This document shows positions 47,616 to 57,087 of a stretch of DNA of 64,000 bases, piece after piece. This DNA comes from Siphonodentalium dalli (Eukaryota > Mollusca > Scaphopoda > Gadilida > Siphonodentaliidae): NCBI GenBank assembly GCA_032622095.1, contig CP136061.1, positions 238,934,609 to 238,998,608 on the forward strand, written 5' to 3'. Both the position numbers and the translations under genes were made by a program. Numbering within the stretch: the first letter of the stretch is position 1; every line of letters begins with the position of its first letter. The notes beneath the pieces are model-generated. The model was not told where the DNA came from. It searched no databases and saw only the letters and a list, made by a program, of their open reading frames with translations.

Positions 47616-49986
47616 ATTTTAATAAAAAGAACGACCAACCTACTCTAAAATTCAGGGAAGGTGGATATACAAATTCCTCTTGGCCCAAAATGAGGCAGCA
47701 TAGTTCTCAGAGACATGGTTACCACCTCTCTGAGACCTCTCAATGAACACCGCTCTGATGGGTTCCAAAAACCCATGTTACGAACCCACGAGCCAAAACA
47801 GGGTTACTTGCTTGTGTTAAACCCTTAACAAATTCTAGCTAAATGAATTTTGAACTACAGAATTTTGAAATTCAATCGTAGGATCAGGTAATTTTATTAC
47901 CATCAGCTGATAGTAATAAAAGGTACGAGTAATTGTCACGAGATATTTTGAATCTGGCATAGTTTTCGTGTGCTGAGATTTCTCTCATGTGGGTGTGTTT
48001 TGCGTCAAAAAGACAGCAGTCCTCTTCATCGGGAAATTGTCAAATCAACTAATGGCTCTGTATGAGATAAGCTCTAACGTATGTCATTTGACTTATTTCT
48101 TGCTAAGTTTAATTTGATATATTTCCCCGATCCGCATCATATATTCAATTGAACCCCATATATTCAGACTGCAGCTGCAGTCTAACCATCTTCAATATTT
48201 ATGCGATTATTCAAACATTATCGTGGACCATTGATGAGAGTTAGCAAACTCTCATAAACTTCCCCTTGGGTAGGCCCATCTCTGAGATGGTCTATTATAC
48301 AGCTTATGCTTGCGATGTTTTGATATTTTGTTTTATTTTAGAGTTATTGTTCTTCGTTAAATGTTACTGTTAACGATTCTTGAGTTCTCACAATTGGATG
48401 ATGACAATACGATTGGAAACCATTTTGTGAGTGGAAATCATGGAATGTGTTTCAAATATATATACATTCCCCAACAATGTATTGTTACCGGAAAGTAGGA
48501 ATACAACAACTTGTGGATTGGCGGGTGCCTACATATGCCACTAAAAAGAGGGTGCAGACTTTACAACATAAACAACCCCTACCCTCATATCTAATCGGGA
48601 CCAATGGGTGATAGTGTTAGTTGGCCCTATACTGCTGGGTGATAATGTTATCTTCAGCAACGAGTGCCGACTCCCGTGCACTTATAATGATACACATACA
48701 AATGAAGGCAATGTTAGTGGTGAATTGGAAGAAACACAGAAATTAGTTAATCCCTATTTAATTTCTACCGAACGCCAATCCACTAGACACGACACCAGAA
48801 AGGTAAATAGAAACATAAGATATAACAAGAAACTCCTTGGTAATATTCGAGCCTTGGTCCGTAATCGTTTTCATTATGGTCATGTGATTAAACGCTCTTT
48901 ATTGTCTATTCAGCAGAACAGAATGGAGGTTAGGATAAGGCATACTGTTGTAACTATATTTAAATTAGGCACTCTCGGATTAACAGCAAGTTCAGATGTT
49001 CATTATGGTTTATCTCAATTTTTGTAAACATTACTTTCTGTTGCTATATATTTCTGTTCTGGCAATATATGAAACTCTCTGCAATGCAGATGTGCCTTTA
49101 ACAATAGCATGAGTATTCTCTTCTGAACAGCAGGTCAGAAGAGACAAGATGCTTGTGAGCTTGAGTGATCATTTCAGTATCAATCCTACATTTGATGGAA
49201 GCCTACATTTAAGGAAGGCTCGTCGCTATACTTAGATGCAGGAGATTGGGAACGAGAGCAGCAGCTCTGTCCCGTTTGTCTTGTGTTACACGCCCCTGTT
49301 CTGTGTTACGACTGATTTTTATTGTAACTAGGACTTTTGTTAACACATTGAAATAGTTACTTGGCGCCCATTCTGCTGAATGGGTGCAATGTTTGAGGTT
49401 AGATGCGACCCTGTGCTGGAAAACGCATAATCGCTGGTGGTCCTATATATATATACAATCTGACATTATATGACTCCATTTCCCCTTTTTCCTTTAGGCG
49501 CAAGGCATCACGTGGAAACAGCAGTTGTCACCAAAACAATGCAGTCACCAAAACAATGCAGCCATTATATATATATGGAATATAATTACCGAAAAAAAAT
49601 TAAGTAATTATTATCCACCATGGTCAAGGAAAAATTAGACAATGAGGGATGTGAGACATACAAATACGTCAATATTATATTATATTGACGTCCACAACTC
49701 GACAAAAATTGATTTAGAATACACAAAAAATTGTGACGATATGCTGTGGACGTAGTTAATACCATAATTATTATGCAGATATACATGTAATTTATCTACA
49801 TGTGTGCCCAAAAACCAGCTGGCTTTGGTGAATGAAAATTTGTATTAAAAAACAGGCCACATATCTATTACACTTTTCAATCACTCCATTTACCCCGTTA
49901 AAAATAGAAAAAAGCATTTTCCTATGAGATCACAACTTAATTATTGTCGCGATGGTATACGCGGTCCATGCATTACATGGAGAGTG
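47616..49986. other. Retrotransposon interior without recognised coding
   Basis: This is where pol would lie. No open frame on the element's own strand is longer than about 80 codons, and no reverse transcriptase or integrase motif was seen. The only longer frame is antisense, at 48608-49027. Confidence 0.55.
48608..49027 (+). CDS. Hypothetical antisense ORF inside the LTR element
   Basis: 139 codons, opposite to the Gag frames. The middle is polar and basic, with TRKVNRNIRYNKKLLGNIRA and a run of Arg/Lys up to KRSLLSIQQN. The ends are hydrophobic. No family is recognised. It could be a captured fragment, an accessory antisense ORF or chance, because A/T-rich sequence rarely but sometimes stays open this long. 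Upstream in-frame ATG choice is not decisive. Confidence 0.3.
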   Translation: MIVLVGPILLGDNVIFSNECRLPCTYNDTHTNEGNVSGELEETQKLVNPYLISTERQSTRHDTRKVNRNIRYNKKLLGNIRALVRNRFHYGHVIKRSLLSIQQNRMEVRIRHTVVTIFKLGTLGLTASSDVHYGLSQFL

Positions 49987-51057
49987 TTAGTGCAAGAAGC
50001 TTTTTGCTTTCTTTCGCCATAACAGTGTGAACATCCATAATGACGAAAATGGTGTGATTACAGCCCTGGCTACTAGATCATTACTAGTGCAACATTTCAA
50101 TGATTTGTGCAAGAAACAGCGAGGACCATTCATTTTGGTTGACTTTTTGCAAATTTGTTTTTCTATAGTTTGTTCGACTGTGGTTTCAGTAGTTGAATAT
50201 AGTGAAAATATAGAGTTAGTACGCCTTGTTTCTTTTTTGATTACGCAAGGCCCTACTCTGATAACATGTGTTTCTGGCATGTCAGTACTGGACAAACTAT
50301 TATCACTCTGGTGCGATTCGACAAATTTAGTCGTTTCGGATGATTTAGTATAATTTGTGACGTCACACTGTGGTTGCATTTCGAACGACTGTGTGTCCCA
50401 CGATTGTGGTATAGAAATGATCGTTTTGGATTTTAAACAGAACACGTCACTTGTTTGCAATGAAATTTGCGACAGAGAGCGGAGACACTGATCGGAAATC
50501 CCACTTAAATTTGATGTATTTGATTGCGATTTCAGCAGAAATCGTTCGTTAGATTCTTCGTTATTTAGTGTGTTCGATTGCGATTCCCGCCGTAGAAATC
50601 GTTCATTAAATTCATCATTACTTCTCCCGTTGTTCCATTGAGGAAATGATATGGATTTATCTACAACATGTATATCTCTGGTTCGCGTCGGACTGTCGTT
50701 TTCCGATTCAAAATAATCACACGATAAATCTATCACCTCTTGGTTCGTAATATTGGCATCGCCAAAAGTTACGTATCGGTCAAATTTGTGGAATCGAACA
50801 TGTTCTATAGCAGCAGCCATAGACTCTGTTGGGGTAGACACTTCTCGAAACTTTAGTTCTTCGACTTGCGGCTGATCATTATCACCGAACCTATTCCCCA
50901 TTTCAATAAGGATTTCCTTGAACGTCATATGCGAACTATTTTCTTCGAGCGACTTGTGATAGTCGAGGGCGGTCCCCCAGACAAGATGACAGTGTAGCTT
51001 TACATTCGGCTTTATTCCAACGTTGAAATTCAGCAAATGAACGGAATTCGAAGTCAA
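49987..51057 (-). CDS. Gag-like frame 3 (capsid-type C-terminal part)
   Basis: 356 codons open. The meaningful part probably begins at about 50970, where it takes over from the preceding frame. From there it has an Ala/Leu-Asp-Tyr segment, MTFKEILIEMGNRFG and a following helix-rich stretch, the typical look of a retrotransposon Gag (capsid) domain. The remaining ~250 residues are Ser/Thr/Asn-rich, with two SNERFLL-type repeats. No CCHC zinc knuckle is visible. The first ~27 codons overlap the previous frame and are probably not translated from this start. Confidence 0.6.
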   Translation of the reverse strand: MTSNSVHLLNFNVGIKPNVKLHCHLVWGTALDYHKSLEENSSHMTFKEILIEMGNRFGDNDQPQVEELKFREVSTPTESMAAAIEHVRFHKFDRYVTFGDANITNQEVIDLSCDYFESENDSPTRTRDIHVVDKSISFPQWNNGRSNDEFNERFLRRESQSNTLNNEESNERFLLKSQSNTSNLSGISDQCLRSLSQISLQTSDVFCLKSKTIISIPQSWDTQSFEMQPQCDVTNYTKSSETTKFVESHQSDNSLSSTDMPETHVIRVGPCVIKKETRRTNSIFSLYSTTETTVEQTIEKQICKKSTKMNGPRCFLHKSLKCCTSNDLVARAVITPFSSLWMFTLLWRKKAKSFLH

Positions 51058-52888
51058 ACGGCTGCCCAGTTACGTTATCGCCCTTTGATAATGGTATTTG
51101 TGGCGTTATTGAGTTTGCTCCATTTATAGATACATCTCGAAAATAATTTTGTCTGGGTCCCGTGTCAGCAGACGCAGGCATATTTTGGGCTGGTTTTGCA
51201 TTTACCTTCTCGCGCCCGGATGTTATTGAAATTCCACTGATTGTTGGTTCCCGTGATGAGTTTTGGTCAGACCGATGTTGAAATGTTATGTCAACATCAC
51301 CCCTTTCTGGAGATTTGGTTAGATTTTTCGTTGTAACAGTTTGGTAACCACCATAAACTTGTACGTCAGTTCCGCTAATTGTTATAGGAACATTTTGCAT
51401 AGGTGGGTTAGTTGGAATTCCGCCAGATGGATATTGTTGCATTGGAACATTCTGAGTAGTAACTAAACTCAGATTGTTGGACTGGACCATGATCGGGGGG
51501 TTATTTGGTACCTGTATCTGAGGTACTGACGCATTCTCACCGTATTGTGTTGGCGGAACCTGGGGATCCACTCCCAATTGCATAGCTACATTTGATGGTT
51601 GCATTGTAGGTTGCATTGGTATTTGCTGATACGGTTGTTGACTAACAACCGGAGTTTGCCGAGAGTTTGTAGGTGGTTGATCTGTTATCGGAATATAAGG
51701 CACATTTTGACCAAAAGCATCCGTAAGCATCCAACCAGTTTGCTGTTTGGGGTCATTTCCACACGATGGTGCGGTGACAAACTGTTGACTCATCTGTCTA
51801 GGACTGTTCGTTGGAGGATTCATTGTTGTCCCCACGGGGAAATTTTGCCCATTCCCCGTTGACTGCATCCCGGAAACTGTCTGGGCAGAAGGGATGGCTC
51901 CGGCAATCATGTTTGTCGCTACAGACATCACTGCCTGATTTAAATAGCCCCCATGCGGGATTTGAACTGCCATAGCTTGATTATACCCTGGTTGTGGATG
52001 CATATTCACTGCAGGGTTAAATTGCTGTGCCAAAGCTTGGTGTATTTCTCCGGATTGGTTTACCACCGGTTTGCTAACGGGTGGGACCGAAACTGACGAC
52101 ACGGACATTGTAGAAACCCCATTCTGAGGTACATGTTGGGGCACAGAACCCGACACAGAATTCCCCAGCCAAACTTGATTCGCCTCTGCATTGCTTTGCA
52201 TTGCCCCAAGTGGACCCGATAATGGCCCTGAAGTCGTGCACACATTTGGGGTAGGCATACTCCGAATGTTTGTACCCCATGGCGTTTTATTTGGAACATA
52301 GCCATGTGGTAGTGACACTGTGGGCATGGGCCAAGATGTCGGCTGTACTGCCGGTGTCTGTACAGGAAGAGATATTTGTTTGAATGTACGATCTCCAAAG
52401 GGAGCATAATTTGTAGTAGCTCCTTTATACCGAGTCCCATTCAACTGAATGGGGGCAGTATCCAACTTGGAAATCGGACACGTCCCTGTACTGGAACATG
52501 TGTAATGAGACGTTGGTACTTGTATACCTTTCCAACCCAGTACGTCGCCCCTATTGGGATACGGTTTCCACCTGTTTGAAACTGGTTTCGCTCTCCTAGT
52601 GGACCCTGGATTGGTTACCTTATCAACATTGTGAATTCCATCAACTTGCTTTGGTCTAACGACCTCGTGACTTCCCACTGGTTGTGGACTCACTTGATTT
52701 GTGACCACCGGAGCGCCATAATTAAGGAAAGGCGAACCAAACATTTGCATGTTATGTGGATTGAATACCGGCGGATTCCAATATGGCGGCGGTACATCTG
52801 GGCGACACCAAAATTGTGGCACGCACGGTTGCACGTCTCTGGGTTGATAAGAGATATATGAACCATTTGTTGTCGGATCTGGTGTCAA
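50936..52888 (-). CDS. Gag-like frame 2 (Pro/Gln/Asn-rich)
   Basis: 650 codons open, rich in Pro, Gln, Asn, Thr and Val with few charged residues, so probably mostly disordered. The C-terminal part has FDFEFRSFAEFQRWNKAEC, the start of a Gag capsid-type domain that continues in frame 3. The frame is lost at a G5 run (C5 at 50974-50978 on the + strand). The first codon given is not ATG; the frame is open for another ~20 codons upstream and overlaps frame 1 there. A single long protein broken by two shifts, or programmed frameshifting, would both explain the layout. Confidence 0.6.
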   Translation of the reverse strand: MTPDPTTNGSYISYQPRDVQPCVPQFWCRPDVPPPYWNPPVFNPHNMQMFGSPFLNYGAPVVTNQVSPQPVGSHEVVRPKQVDGIHNVDKVTNPGSTRRAKPVSNRWKPYPNRGDVLGWKGIQVPTSHYTCSSTGTCPISKLDTAPIQLNGTRYKGATTNYAPFGDRTFKQISLPVQTPAVQPTSWPMPTVSLPHGYVPNKTPWGTNIRSMPTPNVCTTSGPLSGPLGAMQSNAEANQVWLGNSVSGSVPQHVPQNGVSTMSVSSVSVPPVSKPVVNQSGEIHQALAQQFNPAVNMHPQPGYNQAMAVQIPHGGYLNQAVMSVATNMIAGAIPSAQTVSGMQSTGNGQNFPVGTTMNPPTNSPRQMSQQFVTAPSCGNDPKQQTGWMLTDAFGQNVPYIPITDQPPTNSRQTPVVSQQPYQQIPMQPTMQPSNVAMQLGVDPQVPPTQYGENASVPQIQVPNNPPIMVQSNNLSLVTTQNVPMQQYPSGGIPTNPPMQNVPITISGTDVQVYGGYQTVTTKNLTKSPERGDVDITFQHRSDQNSSREPTISGISITSGREKVNAKPAQNMPASADTGPRQNYFRDVSINGANSITPQIPLSKGDNVTGQPFDFEFRSFAEFQRWNKAECKATLSSCLGDRPRLSQVARRK

Positions 52889-52895
52889 ATTTGTG

Positions 52896-53489
52896 TCAGA
52901 TTGTGGAATTGTTAGTCGTTTCTGGAATTGTGGACATCAGCAGATTTCCCATCCCATTTCCCGATAAGTAACTGGACATATTATGCACATTGGTAACTTG
53001 GGCCCCTGAATCAGAAATGGTACCATCAAAATTAGTTGGGTACAATGGTTGTTGGTTTGTCATGTTTTGATTCGTTCCAACTGTCATTTGTTCTGTATTC
53101 GGGGTTTGGACATTGCTAGCCTGCCAAGCGTTAATTTCAGTTGACAATAAGTCTGGCGCGTTGAAACTGTTATGTGATGCACCACCACCGTTACTCACTT
53201 GCGAATATCTTTTTTCGCAATGGTTAGTATCACTCCCGATAACCATTGAGTGCATGAACGTTTGATTTGATGGGTAATCATACATTAATCCGATTGAGAT
53301 GTTTGACCCCGTGTGACTAGAAGCTCCATGAGCAAATCCGGACATTGAATCATCCTGTTGGCTAATCAGCGGATTAGTTACGGAGTGTACCCACGGAGTG
53401 TGCGCTTGAGCGAACAATGGCTCAACTCGCTGGCTGTTTATCGGATTATACGCCGCTTTCATATCTGCACTGATGTTTTGAATCATCAT
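52896..53489 (-). CDS. Gag-like frame 1 (N-terminal part)
   Basis: 197 codons from ATG (53487-53489), Asn/Ser/Gln-rich and similar in composition to frame 2. It ends at TGA beside the start of frame 2. The ATG is about 900 bp inside the 5' LTR, a plausible leader length. No domain is recognised on its own. It is grouped with frames 2 and 3 because of composition, order and overlap. Confidence 0.55.
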   Translation of the reverse strand: MMIQNISADMKAAYNPINSQRVEPLFAQAHTPWVHSVTNPLISQQDDSMSGFAHGASSHTGSNISIGLMYDYPSNQTFMHSMVIGSDTNHCEKRYSQVSNGGGASHNSFNAPDLLSTEINAWQASNVQTPNTEQMTVGTNQNMTNQQPLYPTNFDGTISDSGAQVTNVHNMSSYLSGNGMGNLLMSTIPETTNNSTI

Positions 53490-54390
53490 GCAAATGACCT
53501 ACTTCCCGATTCAACAAAATAACGAATAGCAGATACGAATAGTTCCGAAAATTCCAGCAAGAATTTTCATGAGATCGCAACGTTGTTATAGCGACGTCCC
53601 CTCGTTGGACTGTTTCGGGAAATTATTCGTTATCTTCCAAAAAACAATTCGCGCAAATAAAAACTCCCCAAATTTGCTAATGTCGGAACTCCTCGATAAA
53701 AGATGTTATACAAGGTGTAAATGCACGAATATTGAGCAAATGGTGATATACTATCCGAAATATGCCTATATAAACGCTATTGGTAGCCTTTATAGACAAA
53801 TTCACCTACATTTATAAAACCATTTGAAAAATTGGAAAATAATCCTACGAAAATTGGCAAAAATAATACTCTTGGACAAAAATAATTCAATTTCATGAAA
53901 TTAAAAAATTGAAAAGAAATTTCCGTGAAAATGGGCAAAAACGAAAAAATAAGTGCCAATTAATTGAAAAATACGGCGAACTTGATTGAAATGTCCGCGT
54001 AGCAGAATGAAAACAAAACAGCCTTCATTCCCTACTAAAAAAATAAATAATCCAATAGCGACTGGTTTGAGAAAAAATAAATATTCAACAAAGTGGCAAA
54101 CACTTGTGTGAAGAAAAAAAATGCAAGCCAAAAAACAATCAGAAAAATGGCAAAAAAGTATGACGAAAAGCAAAATTATCTTATAAATAAATAAATAGGA
54201 AAAATAGTATGCAGTGCAACGTGCGAAGAGCAAAAATTACGGTGCGGATTGCAGAAATTACCAAAGATAATAAACGGATTGAAAAAACATGTGAAAAATT
54301 ATTTTGCCAGTGTGAGAAAACAGTGTATTTTACCGGCGAGAAAAATATCAAGAAACAGTGCACAAAAAACGCCGCAAAGATTCGAGTAAG
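53490..54390 (-). other. Retrotransposon leader region
   Basis: About 900 bp between the primer-binding candidate and the first Gag-like ATG. It is A/T-rich, and rich in 'gcaaaaa' and 'gaaaaat' words on the + strand. No coding was recognised. Confidence 0.5.
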
Positions 54391-54403
54391 ATCGACGACG
54401 CCA
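54391..54403 (-). other. Candidate primer-binding site
   Basis: On the - strand, TGGCGTCGTCGAT starts 2 nt after the 5' LTR. TGG is the complement of the CCA end of a tRNA, and TGGCG starts fit serine-type tRNA 3' ends. The exact tRNA cannot be named from this sequence. Confidence 0.5.
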
Positions 54404-54405
54404 TT

Positions 54406-54720
54406 TGTTATAATTATGGGGTACAGTGCAGCATTGTGAATAATTATACATGAAGTGCAAGTGTGAAATAATACCTTTTAATAATACAGCAATAGAAATA
54501 CACGATGTTGTCAATAGGTTGGTTTGGATTCAAGTGATGGGTTTCCGTCAGCCTCGTCATCTCGTGAACTTCCGGCTATCTTCGGGCATCCTCGGTGGTC
54601 TCCGGATTCTCCCGTATCTTCGCTCCAATATCGCTATATTGGAGCCGTTTGCCGAGAAGCATCTATTTGATACAGGTTTTACTCTACCAGGCCTAACTAT
54701 TAAAACCCATAAATACAACA
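54406..54720 (-). repeat. 5' LTR
   Basis: 315 bp, the partner of 47292-47606. The open frame visible on its + strand is the same in both LTRs and is not considered a gene. Confidence 0.85.
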
Positions 54721-55212
54721 TATATATCTTAATTTCGCTGAAGTCCACCAAATGTGGGAAATGTAGCACCATATTATTTATTCTAATGGTCGTTGTGTTT
54801 ACACTGTTTTAAACTTTGAGAGGGTTGTAATTCCCCGTAATTTATTTAATGTATTACATTTATATCTTCAATGTTTAATTAATCTATTTATTTTTTATTT
54901 ATTGACACACATACTTACGATTACAATGGAGAATTCATCGTAATTTGCGTTGTCAGTCGAAAATCTACGGAATATTTTCAACGGAAAATGCCGAACACAG
55001 TTCGCGAGGTCAACTGAGTTCGCATACTTTTAAAAATTTGTAAACATTGCGGTAAATGTCTCTTTTCGCATTAAATTACCGCTTTCAATTCACAACTGAT
55101 GTGGGTTTCAGATCAAATAGCATGTCTTGTGCGGAAAATATCCGTTTATTGTCGCAATTGTGATATTTTATTTCATATAATTGTGGTTTTATTTGAGCGG
55201 GTCACTAACGCT

Positions 55213-55312
55213 TAAGTCGTGTCATAGGAATGCATGGGCCTGGAATTCGGACTAAAGACAAGAGCAGTATCTTAGCCGGCTTTAGTACGAGAAGACTTGG
55301 ACTACTATACTG
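55213..55312. repeat. Right arm of the inverted repeat around the LTR element
   Basis: It contains 'atcttagccggctttagtac' and 'tcggactaaagac', the complement of 46497-46610. Similarity is interrupted by small indels. Confidence 0.5.
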
Positions 55313-55788
55313 CATGGAAATGAGGGATAACTCTATGCAGGATGCATGGAAATATGGGTGGTGTCATCAAAATTGGATATCCATTCTGGAGATGCCTGGA
55401 GATGCTAGAAATAACAAAACAATTATGAAGTGATAACAATTTTATATTTGTGAATTGAACAATTTTGAGTATATATGTATCAAGAATTTATGTTAGCTGT
55501 CACTATCCATGTCCATGTTTAATGCAATTTAATTTCTGTTTCAAGCACCATGAAGGTCGGTCCTAGCTAATAAATTGTTTAGGATATGTCAATTCCACAG
55601 GCGATGCATGCAGTCTCAGTCTTCTTTTCTGGGAGTCTTTTTCAAATTCTGAAATGAGAAATAGTAAACAAATTTTAAATTATGTTTATATCAGAAATAA
55701 CTGAAATGATATTATTATGGTTCAGAAAATGAGTTATGTGAATGATACAGTTGTTTGTAAATTTATAAAAATTGTATTGGACTGACTG
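55313..55788. other. Nothing recognised
   Basis: About 475 bp of A/T-rich sequence between the inverted-repeat arm and the LINE target duplication. Confidence 0.4.
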
Positions 55789-56011
55789 TTAATATATTTT
55801 AGCTAGCATTGAACTATTCAAATGCCCAAAAATTGCTATTGGTGATGTTTTTTGTGGATTTAATATCTGATAAACCAACCTTTGAGTGATAATCAGTTTA
55901 TGATATCATTATGCGGGCATATCTAAAGTTAAGATTAGATAGCTGATGTTAAAAAATTATAAATGTTAAACTGGAAGGAAATGGTTGAAATAATAAGAAA
56001 ATCAAATTATA
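55789..56011. repeat. LINE target-site duplication, 3'-side copy (223 bp)
   Basis: From 'ttaatatattttagctagca' to 'aaaatcaaattata' it is identical to 62948-63170 by direct reading. Sequence outside differs at both ends. It is A/T-rich and has no LTR-type TG/CA ends. Confidence 0.88.
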
Positions 56012-56209
56012 TATATATATATCTTTATTTCCTCCTCATGGGAGATCATTGATACAATACAATTAATTCACACAAAAACAAATATATCAACAACAAAATG
56101 GCAATATAAGCACATAGGACATAGCGCCATATATTATTTATTCACAATGAAATGATAAAAATATAGCAATATTGTAAATCGAACAATTCTTGTTTCAAAG
56201 CGTGCCTGA

Positions 56210-56210
<1 letters not shown>

Positions 56211-56249
<39 letters not shown>

Positions 56250-56293
56250 CCTCTATATATATTATATATGTATATATACATATACATATATAC

Positions 56294-56337
<44 letters not shown>

Positions 56338-56404
56338 CATACATACACACTCATACATATATATACACACATATATATATCCCCACATACATATACATAT
56401 ACTC

Positions 56405-56492
<88 letters not shown>

Positions 56493-56575
56493 GTACATAC
56501 ATATATATACACACATACACATACATACACATATACACACATATACATATATATATATATATCTCGCACACACAC
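56211..56575. repeat. (CT)n and (TA)n/(CA)n microsatellite in the LINE 3' region
   Basis: A CT run (56211-56243) is followed by about 320 bp of TA, TATACA and CA repeats. Long open frames of Tyr/Ile or Ser/Leu runs arise on both strands and are artefacts. The repeat lies inside the LINE's 3' region, about 200 bp from its end. Confidence 0.9.
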
Positions 56576-57087
56576 CTTAGCCCACATACACTCACACAAC
56601 TATCGTGTATTACTACACACCATGCATGGATGCTACTCCGGTCTAGCACAGATTAGGCCAAGATGTCAATATAAGTTCATGACATCTCCAATCGGAGTGC
56701 AGCAAAATGTAAGACATACATAATCAGATTCGGAAATTTACACAAGTATGTTAGGGATACAATGCAAGTAGAACATTGGCACGGTCATGATCGATTACAT
56801 ACACATGTATGCACCATGTGAGCTTACACGAACCTATAATGCATGATCTACTTGCACATATACATAAAATGATTGTCGATGTAAATGTAATCCAAGCATT
56901 ATCGGGTAAATGTATCGCCGAAAACAACCTCAATGTTTTGCGACCATTTGGTGCCATAAGTGTGTGGTATTTGCGAATAACGCCCACCCGAACATAGCTG
57001 TTAAAATACATGTATGCATGTATATTTCCTTTAGTTGTATATTGAATATGTCAACCTTCACTGACGTGCTGGAGCTGATAATGTCGC

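Larger units (their letters stand above)
47292..54720 (-). mobile_element. LTR retrotransposon with Gag-like frames and no recognisable pol
   Basis: 315-bp direct repeats beginning TGTT and ending AACA bound 6.8 kb of interior. The bases outside are TATATA on both sides (47286-47291 and 54721-54726), a plausible short target duplication. On the - strand, a TGG-starting primer-binding candidate lies 2 nt inside the 5' LTR and a purine tract abuts the 3' LTR. The coding part (49987-53489) is Gag-like. The 2.4 kb between it and the 3' LTR show no protease, reverse transcriptase, RNase H or integrase. The element would depend on proteins from another retroelement. Confidence 0.85.

Noticed and set aside
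47336-47746. Open frame shared by 47336-47746 and 54450-54812.
   Set aside because: It lies within the two identical LTRs, antisense to the element. The shared part reflects LTR identity, and the tails differ.
56134-56723. Tyr/Ile-rich and Ser/Leu-rich open frames.
   Set aside because: They are translations of the TA/CA/CT microsatellite in the LINE 3' region.
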